From Bacteroidota bacterium (GTDB taxonomy: Bacteria > Bacteroidota > Bacteroidia > Bacteroidales > Paludibacteraceae), in the NCBI GenBank assembly GCA_017860335.1, contig JAFNAU010000207.1, positions 1-6,008 of the forward strand: 6,008 nucleotides of DNA. The letters run 5' to 3'. The notes under the pieces were generated by a model that was not told the origin of the DNA, ran no database searches, and saw nothing but the letters and a program-made list of their open reading frames with translations. The position numbers and the translations under genes were made by a program. Below are positions 1-5,511 of this stretch, piece by piece. The number at the start of each line of letters is the position of its first letter. Position 1 is the first letter of the stretch.

Positions 1-137
1 GCATCGGTATGTACTTGCCATTCCTTGCTATTGATGCTGAAATTATATACTACCTTGGTGGTAAGGTCTTCGGGTACCGGTTCGCACGATATAAATATAA
101 GCCCGATAAGAAATGGAAGCAAGAGAAGTCTCTTCAT
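1..137 (-). CDS. N-terminal part of an unidentified lipoprotein (runs off the window)
   Basis: Reading leftward from an ATG at 137-135, an open frame of 45 full codons continues to the window edge without a stop. It begins MKRLLLLPFLIGLIFISC, a positively charged start followed by a hydrophobic stretch and a lipobox-like FISC. Cys18 would be the lipidated residue and the mature protein would begin CEPVPEDLTT. The visible mature part contains a short stretch (VVYNFSINSKEWQ) that suggests a small beta-rich envelope protein, but I do not recognise a family. It lies head-away from the operon at 1464 and in the same direction as the DUF2271 gene at 516-1265, separated from it by 378 bp. A possible -7 element for it lies at 209-217. 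The signal peptide is clear; the function is unknown. Confidence 0.72.
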   Translation of the reverse strand, partial: MKRLLLLPFLIGLIFISCEPVPEDLTTKVVYNFSINSKEWQVHTD

Positions 138-208
138 AAAATGTGTTTTTCAGAATAAGTCAATATCTTTTGTTTTGCTTCATACAGGCTGATGCAGCCT
201 TATATCAC

Positions 209-217
209 ACAAAAATA
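209..217 (-). promoter_or_regulatory. Candidate Bacteroidota -7 promoter element for the lipoprotein gene
   Basis: On the minus strand the sequence reads TATTTTTGT, an exact match to the Bacteroidota -7 consensus TAnnTTTGY. It lies about 72 bp upstream of the ATG at 137. No TTG is present at the expected -33 distance, and the surrounding DNA is AT-rich, so a chance match is quite possible. Confidence 0.3.
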
Positions 218-240
218 TGAAAAAATTCATGTAAATAATC

Positions 241-275
241 TTATTTCATTTTTTAATTAATATTATTTCATTTTT
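241..275. repeat. 13-bp direct repeat spaced two helical turns apart
   Basis: TTATTTCATTTTT occurs at 241-253 and again at 263-275, start to start 22 bp. The spacing places both copies on the same DNA face. They sit upstream of the candidate -7 element at 209-217 on the minus strand, a position where a regulator or an AT-rich upstream element could act. The low complexity of the sequence limits confidence. Confidence 0.4.
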
Positions 276-515
276 GGATCAGGAAATGAAACATGATAAG
301 GATATGTTAACAAGAGGTTGCAGCTGCTGACATCGAACGTGTATGCCTGGGTGAAAGCAGCGCGCTACATCCATCACTCCCTTTGCTTTGATTGTATATA
401 TCAATCTATTGATATTGATATTGGAATTGGAGCGGGATATATTTATACCTCATTTTTTACATCTCAATGTATTATACCGAAATCAAATTAGCTCAGCACA
501 CATCAGATATAAAAA

Positions 516-1265
516 TTATTTTTTAAGTGCTGTTCGCATGACTATGCCTTTGTCAGTTCTTATTTTAATCAGGTACGTACCCGGTTTGTAATGACTGAAA
601 TCAAGTTGATTTTCGGTCGTATTCAGTATGTTCTTGCCCTGCATATCATACAACGATACCTGACGGATGTCGTTTCCACTTACAAATAACAATGAATTTA
701 CCGGATTGGGATATATCTTATAATAGGTGTCATCATCAACATTATCTACAGCTGTATTAACCGGTGACCAGACTACATTAATCTGAGTTATATTGGTTGA
801 TGTGGTTATATTGGTAAATGTAGAAGCGGGTGTTGAGCTTTTGTTAAACGAAATAGTTGCTATTTTACCGGCTGCATTGGACTCGGTAAATTCTATGTTT
901 ACACGATATTCTCCGTCATTTTGTACTGCTTTCGAAACATCTGTACAATCCCAGTTACAGGCAAGTGAACCATGTGTGTTCAACGTTGCTCCCGTAACGG
1001 CATCTACCATGTTATAGGTTGAAGAAGTCGCAGTTTTCCATTTAGTCAGGTATTGCCGGTATTTGGTTTCATTGGTAAAAGCCATCAGTGTTTTCACAAA
1101 AGTTCCATCGGCTTTTGATACCCATACAGCCAGAATATGTTTTGGCTTATAAACGCCAGAATAGGTCAATGTGGTAAAATTAACCTTGAGTTGGCCATTT
1201 GTCTGGCCAGAAGTTAGATTACAAAATAGAAGAAAGATTAAAGTCGAAAGAAAGATTTTTTTCAT
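516..1265 (-). CDS. Secreted DUF2271-type protein with type IX secretion sorting domain
   Basis: The 249-aa product starts with a Sec signal peptide (MKKIFLSTLIFLLFCNLTSG, likely cleaved before Gln21). The central part, roughly residues 22-165, resembles the DUF2271 family: it has the block YKPKHILAVWV followed by GTFVKTL, then a later CNWDCTD with two cysteines and GEYRVNIEFTES. From about residue 180 to the end there is a type A Por/T9SS sorting domain, recognisable by YKIYPNPV, VSLYDMQGK and YKPGTYLIKI and ending in basic ALKK. The protein should therefore cross the outer membrane through the type IX machinery and be released or surface-attached. From memory, DUF2271 proteins are often encoded near membrane redox genes (PepSY, FMN transferase), which would fit the Fe-S genes transcribed divergently from 1464. 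The catalytic role, if any, is unknown. The start is the ATG directly in front of the signal peptide; the gene ends with TAA at 516-518. Confidence 0.88.
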   Translation of the reverse strand: MKKIFLSTLIFLLFCNLTSGQTNGQLKVNFTTLTYSGVYKPKHILAVWVSKADGTFVKTLMAFTNETKYRQYLTKWKTATSSTYNMVDAVTGATLNTHGSLACNWDCTDVSKAVQNDGEYRVNIEFTESNAAGKIATISFNKSSTPASTFTNITTSTNITQINVVWSPVNTAVDNVDDDTYYKIYPNPVNSLLFVSGNDIRQVSLYDMQGKNILNTTENQLDFSHYKPGTYLIKIRTDKGIVMRTALKK

Positions 1266-1336
1266 AAAAAATTACCGGATTGAAGAAAATTATCTAAAAA
1301 TAATTGTACTTAATAAGATAGTTAAAATTAAAACTG

Positions 1337-1345
1337 TAAATTTGC
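1337..1345 (+). promoter_or_regulatory. Candidate -7 promoter element for the plus-strand operon
   Basis: TAAATTTGC matches TAnnTTTGY exactly. Transcription would start near 1350 and leave a 5' leader of about 110 nt before the ATG at 1464. No TTG lies at the ideal -33 distance; the nearest TTG, at 1304-1306, is too far upstream. It is the best plus-strand candidate in the divergent gap. Confidence 0.42.
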
Positions 1346-1364
1346 AGTATATTATTTTAATATC

Positions 1365-1373
1365 ACAAATATA
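1365..1373 (-). promoter_or_regulatory. Candidate -7 promoter element for the DUF2271 gene
   Basis: Read on the minus strand this is TATATTTGT, again an exact match to TAnnTTTGY. Transcription would start near 1360 and run toward the ATG at 1265, giving a leader of about 95 nt. A TTG on the minus strand (CAA at 1402-1404) lies somewhat farther upstream than the usual -33 position. The element lies to the right of the plus-strand one at 1337-1345, so the two promoters would face each other. Confidence 0.4.
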
Positions 1374-1408
1374 TAATAAGATGCATCTATCATCGTTATT
1401 CCAATAAA

Positions 1409-1428
1409 CTTTTTTAAATTTAAATAAG
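1409..1428. promoter_or_regulatory. Near-perfect 20-bp palindrome, possible operator
   Basis: CTTTTTTAAATTTAAATAAG matches its own reverse complement at 18 of 20 positions. The 12-bp core TTTAAATTTAAA is perfectly palindromic, and both ends carry CTT and AAG. It lies downstream of the candidate plus-strand start site and 35 bp before the ATG at 1464, where a bound repressor would block transcription. A-T richness makes such symmetry easier to obtain by chance. Confidence 0.35.
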
Positions 1429-1463
1429 ATATTCATTCCGCATTAAAAACAAAACTCACATTT

Positions 1464-1829
1464 ATGAATAAATTAATTTTGTCAGCATTTTTTCTTTTTT
1501 TCAGCATCTCTGTTGTAAGTGCCTGTAATTTTGAATTTACCACCAAGGACAATAAAACATCAGTTAAACCGGGAGATGAATTTGTGATCAACGTTAAACT
1601 GTCACTTATACACCGCAATTGCAAAGTTGCTGCTAAAGACACCAAATTCAAGTTTGAAGGGATGGAAATAGTTGGCGCTACCGACTGGAAACAAGAATCA
1701 CCCATGGTTTTCACCCGCCAGATAAAAGCAAAGGCAAATAAGGATAACAGCAAGAAAATAATGCTTACTGCAACCCGTTCCTGCGAAAAGGATGGTGGTT
1801 ATGGCGTTTTCACTCTGCCTAAAGATTAA
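1464..1829 (+). CDS. Small exported Ig-like protein, paralogue of the gene at 4813-5178
   Basis: The 121-aa product begins with a hydrophobic export signal (MNKLILSAFFLFFSISVVSAC). VSAC could be a lipobox with Cys21 lipidated, or a signal peptidase I site just before Cys21; both readings are possible. The mature part of about 100 residues alternates short beta-strand-like segments, contains KPGDEF (35-40), Cys53, DWK (74-76) and Cys107, and is probably one all-beta sandwich domain. It aligns without a gap to the 121-aa product of 4813-5178. I do not recognise a named family. It is the first gene of the plus-strand cluster and is followed after 55 bp by the polyferredoxin, so it probably acts with it in the periplasm, for example as a subunit, chaperone or metal or ligand sensor (inference). 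The ATG at 1464 directly precedes the signal; there is no Shine-Dalgarno sequence. Confidence 0.85.
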   Translation: MNKLILSAFFLFFSISVVSACNFEFTTKDNKTSVKPGDEFVINVKLSLIHRNCKVAAKDTKFKFEGMEIVGATDWKQESPMVFTRQIKAKANKDNSKKIMLTATRSCEKDGGYGVFTLPKD

Positions 1830-1884
1830 GCCGGATTATCCCGTATATTCTAAATATCAATCACTTACATCATTATTTATTAGC

Positions 1885-4392
1885 GTGATAAAAAAACAAA
1901 AGATTATCATTCTGCTCTTGCTGTTTTTGGTCGTTACGTTGCCCTTTACAGCACATGCCGAAGTTTCGCAACAGGTAGCCGACAGCATTGCCCGTAAACT
2001 GAACCTGGCGGAGGACTGCAGCACTTGCAATTATTACGCTTCGGAACATTCTGTTGCCGGTATGATCAATACCATTATTATTGCTGTATTGGTACTACTG
2101 GGAAGCATCTGGTTATATGCAGGAAAAAAGAAACTCTACATACTTCTGCTGGGAGTTCTAATTTCAGGAGCTGTAGCGGCCAGTTATTTTGCTGCACCCT
2201 ATTTCTTTTCGCAGCAGGAAAATATTCCTGAAAACTGTCCGATTGCCGGGAATAAAGGAACTGAAAATACGTTCACTTCACCCGGCAGCGAATTTGAGTC
2301 GGTTGGAACGGTAATAGCAGATAAAGATACGGCCGCGATTGCTGCGGTTGAAACCGATGAATTTAAAGCAACTCCTTCCGATGAATTCAAAAGTGGTAAT
2401 TCCGATGAATTTACCAATGCATCAAAAAATGAATTCAGTACAGATACAAGTGAATTTTCTGCTGAAAATGCCAAAACTGACCCAACACAAAGCGAAGTTA
2501 CCCGTAAAATAAATTATACAATGATTTATGAGCCACTTGCTATCTTTCTGATACTGGGGTTGATAAGTCTTCTGATAAAATATGAGTGGTTTCGGAAAAC
2601 CCGTGGTTTCTTTTTGTTAGCTTCGGTAATCTATCTCGGATTTTACCGTGGAGCTTGTCCGTGTATGATATCCTCGTTTCAAAACGGTGTTCTGATGATT
2701 TTTGGAGTTCCTGTTGCCTGGGAAAGTTTGCTCTGGTTTCTGGTTTTAATACCTGCAACCTATCTATTCGGCAAAGTGTGGTGCGGCTGGCTGTGTCATC
2801 TCGGAGCCCTTCAGGAACTCATCGGACGCAGTTCGAAATTCAGCTTTCTGACGGGAAGAAAGACACAGCGAACCCTGAAAATTATTCAGATTTCGGTTTT
2901 TGTGATCTGGATACTGCAGATGCTCATCACCCGTACCAATATCTTCTGTGAATATGATCCTTTCAAGGTTGCCTTCAACCTCTTCTCTGCCAACTGGCTG
3001 GGATGGGTTCTCCTGCCGATACTTATTGTCAGTTCGCTGCTTATCCATCGTCCATTCTGCCGTACGGTTTGTCCTGTCGGGCTAATTCTGGGTTGGGTTT
3101 CACAGATACCCGGTGCAAAAAAACTTAATAAAGACGCCACTTGCATCAACTGCAAAATGTGCTGCAATCAATGTGCAGTACGCGCTATGATTTACGAAAA
3201 TAAAACAACAACCCTTAAACAAGAAGATTGTATTATGTGTGGCGAATGTATGTCTTCATGCAAAAAGCAGGATGCTCTGCATGTAAAAAGAATCTTTCGT
3301 AAGAGAAACGTGATATCTGTCGTGCTGATTATGTTTTTCGCAGTGCAGGGTTATGCACAGTGGGAATGTCCGAGCCGTATGGGTGCAGCTTTGAAACCAA
3401 TCGGGGGAAGCAACCTGATGTGGACTTCTGAAATAACCACTTCGGGCGGATTTATCGGTGATTACAAAATTGCCAACCTGATGCTTTTTGGCGGGCTGGA
3501 TTACAGCATCAATCATCATACCTTCTATGTAGAAGGCGGAGTTAAAAACTGGGTGCGTAACGACAGCCTGAATATAACCAACTCGCAGGCACTCAAATTC
3601 GGGATGAGAGAAGCATTTTACCGTTATTCGAACGATAATAACAAACTAACGCTTGGACTGCAATCCACCAAAAGTGACGATTATTTTCTGATAAACGAAC
3701 GCATGGCCGGAGCAAACTATAAAGCAACATTCGGAAATTTTAATCTGAACCTGCTGGGCGGTTCGGTACTGAAACAAGCATCAAGAAACGGCACTTTCTG
3801 CACTGTGGGTTACCTGATCAACGTGGTTCCGGGACGTGAACGTGCTCTCATCGGCAATAAGTTCGGTCAAACCAACGTGTCGATGGTTTCACTTACTTAC
3901 GTTCCATCATCTGGTGGAAGCGATGAATTCAGTTCAGAATTTTCTAGTTCCGATATTTCGAAAAGTATTTTCAAACTGAATGAAGTCGGCGGGCTGGCTT
4001 ATTATGAATTCGGTAGCGGGAAAACAATCAGTCCTTTTATTACCGGCATATACGGCAGTGCAAGTTTGGCGGGCATTAACCTGAAACCGGAATTGCTTTA
4101 TCAGGCTGCAGAGAATAATCATGCCCTATTGTACAATATCGAGGTAAACAAGGATATTAACTGGTCGGGCGGACAACTTACCAAACTGATGGCCAGATAT
4201 TACGGGTTGCATGAAATCTCGGACGGAGCTGTTGCTCTAAATTCTTACAGCAATGTTTTTGCCGGTGATGTATTGCGCCTCGACGCCCTTGAACTTCCGT
4301 TTTTTCAGGCAGGAATTAAGCACTCATTCCCGACCATCAAATCATCGGTGAAGAGGATACATCGAACATCCCACGTTGTCAGTGGATGGTAG
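1885..4392 (+). CDS. NapH/NosR-like membrane polyferredoxin fused to an outer-membrane-barrel-like domain; C-terminus frameshifted
   Basis: I place the start at GTG 1885 because it directly begins a Sec signal peptide (MIKKQKIIILLLLFLVVTLP, ending TAHA about residue 25); upstream in-frame ATGs at 1792 and 1801 would overlap the previous gene and hide the signal. The frame is 835 codons. Domains in order: CSTC (45-48); membrane helices about 57-79 and 84-108; a hydrophilic linker with repeated D/N/S-E-F triplets (135-191); a NapH-type core with helices near 213-232, 240-257, 279-296, 333-349 and 373-388, CPC (258-260), WCGWLC (299-304) and FCRTVCP (391-397); a di-[4Fe-4S] ferredoxin (Cys420, 423, 426, 430 and Cys449, 452, 455, 459); a basic stretch plus hydrophobic helix with a signal-peptidase-like site (467-492); then about 340 residues rich in alternating beta strands, like an outer-membrane barrel. 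NapH, NosR and CcoG relatives carry electrons between quinols, Fe-S centres and periplasmic partners. The barrel fusion is unusual. The frame ends at TAG 4390-4392, but the expected barrel terminus continues in another frame to 4456. Confidence 0.82.
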   Translation: MIKKQKIIILLLLFLVVTLPFTAHAEVSQQVADSIARKLNLAEDCSTCNYYASEHSVAGMINTIIIAVLVLLGSIWLYAGKKKLYILLLGVLISGAVAASYFAAPYFFSQQENIPENCPIAGNKGTENTFTSPGSEFESVGTVIADKDTAAIAAVETDEFKATPSDEFKSGNSDEFTNASKNEFSTDTSEFSAENAKTDPTQSEVTRKINYTMIYEPLAIFLILGLISLLIKYEWFRKTRGFFLLASVIYLGFYRGACPCMISSFQNGVLMIFGVPVAWESLLWFLVLIPATYLFGKVWCGWLCHLGALQELIGRSSKFSFLTGRKTQRTLKIIQISVFVIWILQMLITRTNIFCEYDPFKVAFNLFSANWLGWVLLPILIVSSLLIHRPFCRTVCPVGLILGWVSQIPGAKKLNKDATCINCKMCCNQCAVRAMIYENKTTTLKQEDCIMCGECMSSCKKQDALHVKRIFRKRNVISVVLIMFFAVQGYAQWECPSRMGAALKPIGGSNLMWTSEITTSGGFIGDYKIANLMLFGGLDYSINHHTFYVEGGVKNWVRNDSLNITNSQALKFGMREAFYRYSNDNNKLTLGLQSTKSDDYFLINERMAGANYKATFGNFNLNLLGGSVLKQASRNGTFCTVGYLINVVPGRERALIGNKFGQTNVSMVSLTYVPSSGGSDEFSSEFSSSDISKSIFKLNEVGGLAYYEFGSGKTISPFITGIYGSASLAGINLKPELLYQAAENNHALLYNIEVNKDINWSGGQLTKLMARYYGLHEISDGAVALNSYSNVFAGDVLRLDALELPFFQAGIKHSFPTIKSSVKRIHRTSHVVSGW
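2287..2457 (+). repeat. Coding repeat: degenerate xEF octapeptides in the periplasmic linker
   Basis: Six (D/N/S)-Glu-Phe triplets occur with Phe at residues 137, 160, 168, 176, 184 and 191 of the polyferredoxin. The last five are spaced 8, 8, 8 and 7 residues, that is about 24 bp, giving a unit such as DEFKATPS or DEFKSGNS. The codons vary (gaattt and gaattc), so the protein pattern is kept while the DNA has diverged. By the topology I infer, the segment lies in the periplasm between the second and third membrane helices. Confidence 0.75.
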
Positions 4393-4456
4393 TGAATTCA
4401 GATACCTGAAAGATGCTTCGCCCTGGGGAAAAGTGGAGGTACGTTTCATCTTTTAA
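4356..4456 (+). other. Out-of-frame remnant: barrel C-terminus of the polyferredoxin gene
   Basis: In a frame shifted from the 1885-4392 frame, the DNA encodes GYIEHPTLSVDGSEF, then RYLKD, then ASPWGKVEVRFIF, followed by TAA at 4454-4456. Alternating hydrophobic residues and a terminal Phe are typical of the last strand of an outer-membrane beta-barrel, the signal read by the BAM complex. The segment repeats the S-E-F triplet seen elsewhere in this protein and ends 14 bp before the next gene, which is natural operon spacing. The current frame instead ends in an uncharacteristic basic tail (KRIHRTSHVVSGW). The gene therefore probably contains a frameshift near 4320-4360. Confidence 0.75.
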
Positions 4457-4470
4457 AAAAATGGAGTTGT

Positions 4471-4809
4471 ATGAAAACAAAAATAATTAAAATATCTTTT
4501 TTTTCCATTCTGCTTTTTGCCATTGTATTCAATGCCTGCGAAAAACTCAGCCAGTACTATAAAATTGACACAGACAAGTGTACCAGTTGCATGAAATGTG
4601 TGGCAGTTTGCGGATATGGTGCTATACAGGTTGATTCCATCTACCGGACTACATCTGAAGGATTTGAATATGAAACAACCGTAATAATTGATCCTAAAAA
4701 GTGTGTCGGTTGTGGCGAATGTTATAATAAATGCTCGTATGATGCCATTGCACTTTATGTGAAGGATAAATATGTGGACGGTAATTCGGGAGCTTCAAGA
4801 GTGAAATAA
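4471..4809 (+). CDS. Lipoprotein ferredoxin with two [4Fe-4S] cluster motifs
   Basis: The 112-aa product starts with a basic, then hydrophobic, signal that ends in VFNAC, so Cys23 is a likely lipidation site and the mature N-terminus would be CEKLSQ. Two complete CxxCxxCxxxC motifs follow: Cys37, 40, 43, 47 (CTSCMKC then VAVC) and Cys78, 81, 84, 88 (CVGCGEC then YNKC). This is the layout of bacterial 2[4Fe-4S] ferredoxins, although the usual Pro after the last Cys is Gly48 and Ser89 here. The spacer between the clusters (about 30 residues) is longer than in the smallest ferredoxins. The protein would be an electron carrier anchored on the periplasmic side of a membrane, which is unusual because clusters are normally assembled in the cytoplasm and this signal has no twin arginine. 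It is flanked by the polyferredoxin (14 bp from its displaced stop) and a small exported protein 3 bp downstream, so it is probably the redox partner of the polyferredoxin. Confidence 0.88.
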   Translation: MKTKIIKISFFSILLFAIVFNACEKLSQYYKIDTDKCTSCMKCVAVCGYGAIQVDSIYRTTSEGFEYETTVIIDPKKCVGCGECYNKCSYDAIALYVKDKYVDGNSGASRVK

Positions 4810-4812
4810 ACG

Positions 4813-5178
4813 ATGAAGCGAATATCGTCCATACTTTTCTTTTTAGCAGTACTTTGCATTCAACTGACAGGTCAGATCCGGCTTGAATACACCACTCCCC
4901 GCTTACAGACTTATAAACCCGGTGACAAAATAGAATTGAACATCATCGTCAAAACACGACCGGAAACCTGCACCAAAGGGATGAAGCAAGTGAAAATTTA
5001 TATGAGCGGGCTTAAAAAAGAGAAATTGTCCGACTGGAAGGAACTTTCAAAAGGTCTCTGGACGGCACATATTACACTCTCGGTGCTGGAAACTGCTAAA
5101 AAATCCGGAAGACTAACCATCATTCGCAGGGTGGACAAGGAAGATTTATTTAAACAGGAATTATTCCCTGTTGAATAA
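4813..5178 (+). CDS. Small exported Ig-like protein, paralogue of the gene at 1464-1829
   Basis: The 121-aa product has a signal peptide (MKRISSILFFLAVLCIQLTG, probably cleaved near Gln21) and a mature domain of about 100 residues with strand-like segments, suggesting a single beta-sandwich. It aligns end to end and without gaps to the product of 1464-1829. KPGD (35-38), Asn43, Cys53, Gly66, DWK (74-76), Lys97, Leu101-Thr102 and Arg105 sit at the same residue numbers in both. It lacks the second cysteine (107) and the lipobox-like Cys21 of its partner, so the two copies have diverged in their cysteines. The start is 3 bp after the stop of the ferredoxin lipoprotein gene, which implies translational coupling. 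No named family is recognised; a role as an accessory subunit of the same envelope redox assembly is an inference. Confidence 0.85.
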   Translation: MKRISSILFFLAVLCIQLTGQIRLEYTTPRLQTYKPGDKIELNIIVKTRPETCTKGMKQVKIYMSGLKKEKLSDWKELSKGLWTAHITLSVLETAKKSGRLTIIRRVDKEDLFKQELFPVE

Positions 5179-5226
5179 AATCATTCCTTACATACTTTTT
5201 AATTCATTATTACTAATAATCATTTC

Positions 5227-5511
5227 ATGACCAGCAGAAAACCCGTTGTTTCTCCCGATAAAAATCCCCGGCTTCATCTCAATTCCCGTATTCTTGTTTT
5301 TGGTGTAATGAAGTGGTTTTTTCAGTTATACGAAAACTTTATCGAATTGTTTGTGGTGGTCATATTAGGCGTATTTGTCGGTGTGCTCATTGAACAATAT
5401 TTCAATAAGATAAAACGATTTTATCCTAAAAATCAGTGGCTTGCATTTCTTTATGGCGCCATATTGCCTGTATGCTCCTGCGGTGTTTTACCACTGATCG
5501 ATTACCACTGA
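5227..5511 (+). CDS. N-terminal fragment of a PF03773-type permease, cut short by a 14-bp duplication
   Basis: The 94-codon frame encodes a hydrophilic start, a first membrane helix around residues 36-57 (LFVVVILGVFVGVLIE) and the family hallmark PVCSCGVLPL at residues 81-90. PVCSCG is the conserved cysteine motif of the DUF318/PF03773 permeases, which include the organoarsenical exporter ArsP and Cu/Zn-efflux-type members. The frame then runs into YH and a TGA at 5509-5511, because the segment at 5488-5501 is repeated. Without the extra copy it would continue as LPLIDSMKKRTS into the open frame at 5520-6008. A later in-frame ATG at 5308 is possible, but the ATG at 5227 is preferred as the first one after the preceding gene, 48 bp upstream. 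The substrate cannot be told from this fragment. Confidence 0.82.
   Translation: MTSRKPVVSPDKNPRLHLNSRILVFGVMKWFFQLYENFIELFVVVILGVFVGVLIEQYFNKIKRFYPKNQWLAFLYGAILPVCSCGVLPLIDYH

Larger units (their letters stand above)
138..515. other. Gene-free intergenic region, 378 bp
   Basis: I find no convincing gene here. Short open frames on both strands lack a signal, a domain or a family resemblance. The region must hold the 3' end of the transcript of the gene at 516-1265 and the promoter of the lipoprotein gene ending at 137. It contains a candidate minus-strand -7 element (209-217), a 13-bp direct repeat (241-253 and 263-275), a GC-richer block at about 315-388 with a possible 6-bp stem, and a small inverted repeat at 390-406. 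No hairpin followed by a T-run was found, so the terminator of the upstream gene is not visible. Confidence 0.7.

Noticed and set aside
186..200. AGGCT-GATGC-AGCCT hairpin as a terminator
   Set aside because: The stem is 5 bp with no following T-run in either direction and it lies in the presumed leader of the minus-strand lipoprotein gene.
390..406. Inverted repeat GATTG-TATATAT-CAATC as an operator
   Set aside because: Arms are only 5 bp, and it lies far from any start (over 250 bp from the gene ending at 137 and behind the DUF2271 gene), so there is no supported role.
388..591. 67-codon plus-strand frame
   Set aside because: It overlaps the 3' end of the DUF2271 gene on the opposite strand, has no signal or family resemblance, and its start lies in AT-rich intergenic DNA.
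1381..1407. 8-codon leader frame (MHLSSLFQ) in the leader of the operon
   Set aside because: It lies after the candidate start site and could be a leader peptide, but it shows no regulatory codon run and no attenuator-type hairpins; chance is enough to explain it.
1433..1753. 106-codon minus-strand frame opposite the first small exported protein
   Set aside because: It is the antisense of a well-supported gene with a signal peptide and an in-window paralogue; its own translation resembles nothing.
1792..1884. Upstream in-frame ATGs (1792, 1801) as starts of the polyferredoxin
   Set aside because: They would overlap the previous gene by up to 38 bp and add a polar, family-unlike stretch in front of a textbook signal peptide. 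GTG 1885 gives a clean signal and a 55-bp gap.
2199..3519. Several antisense and alternative-frame open frames of 70-120 codons inside the polyferredoxin gene
   Set aside because: They are frame shadows of a long gene with clear domains; none has a signal, motif or plausible start context.
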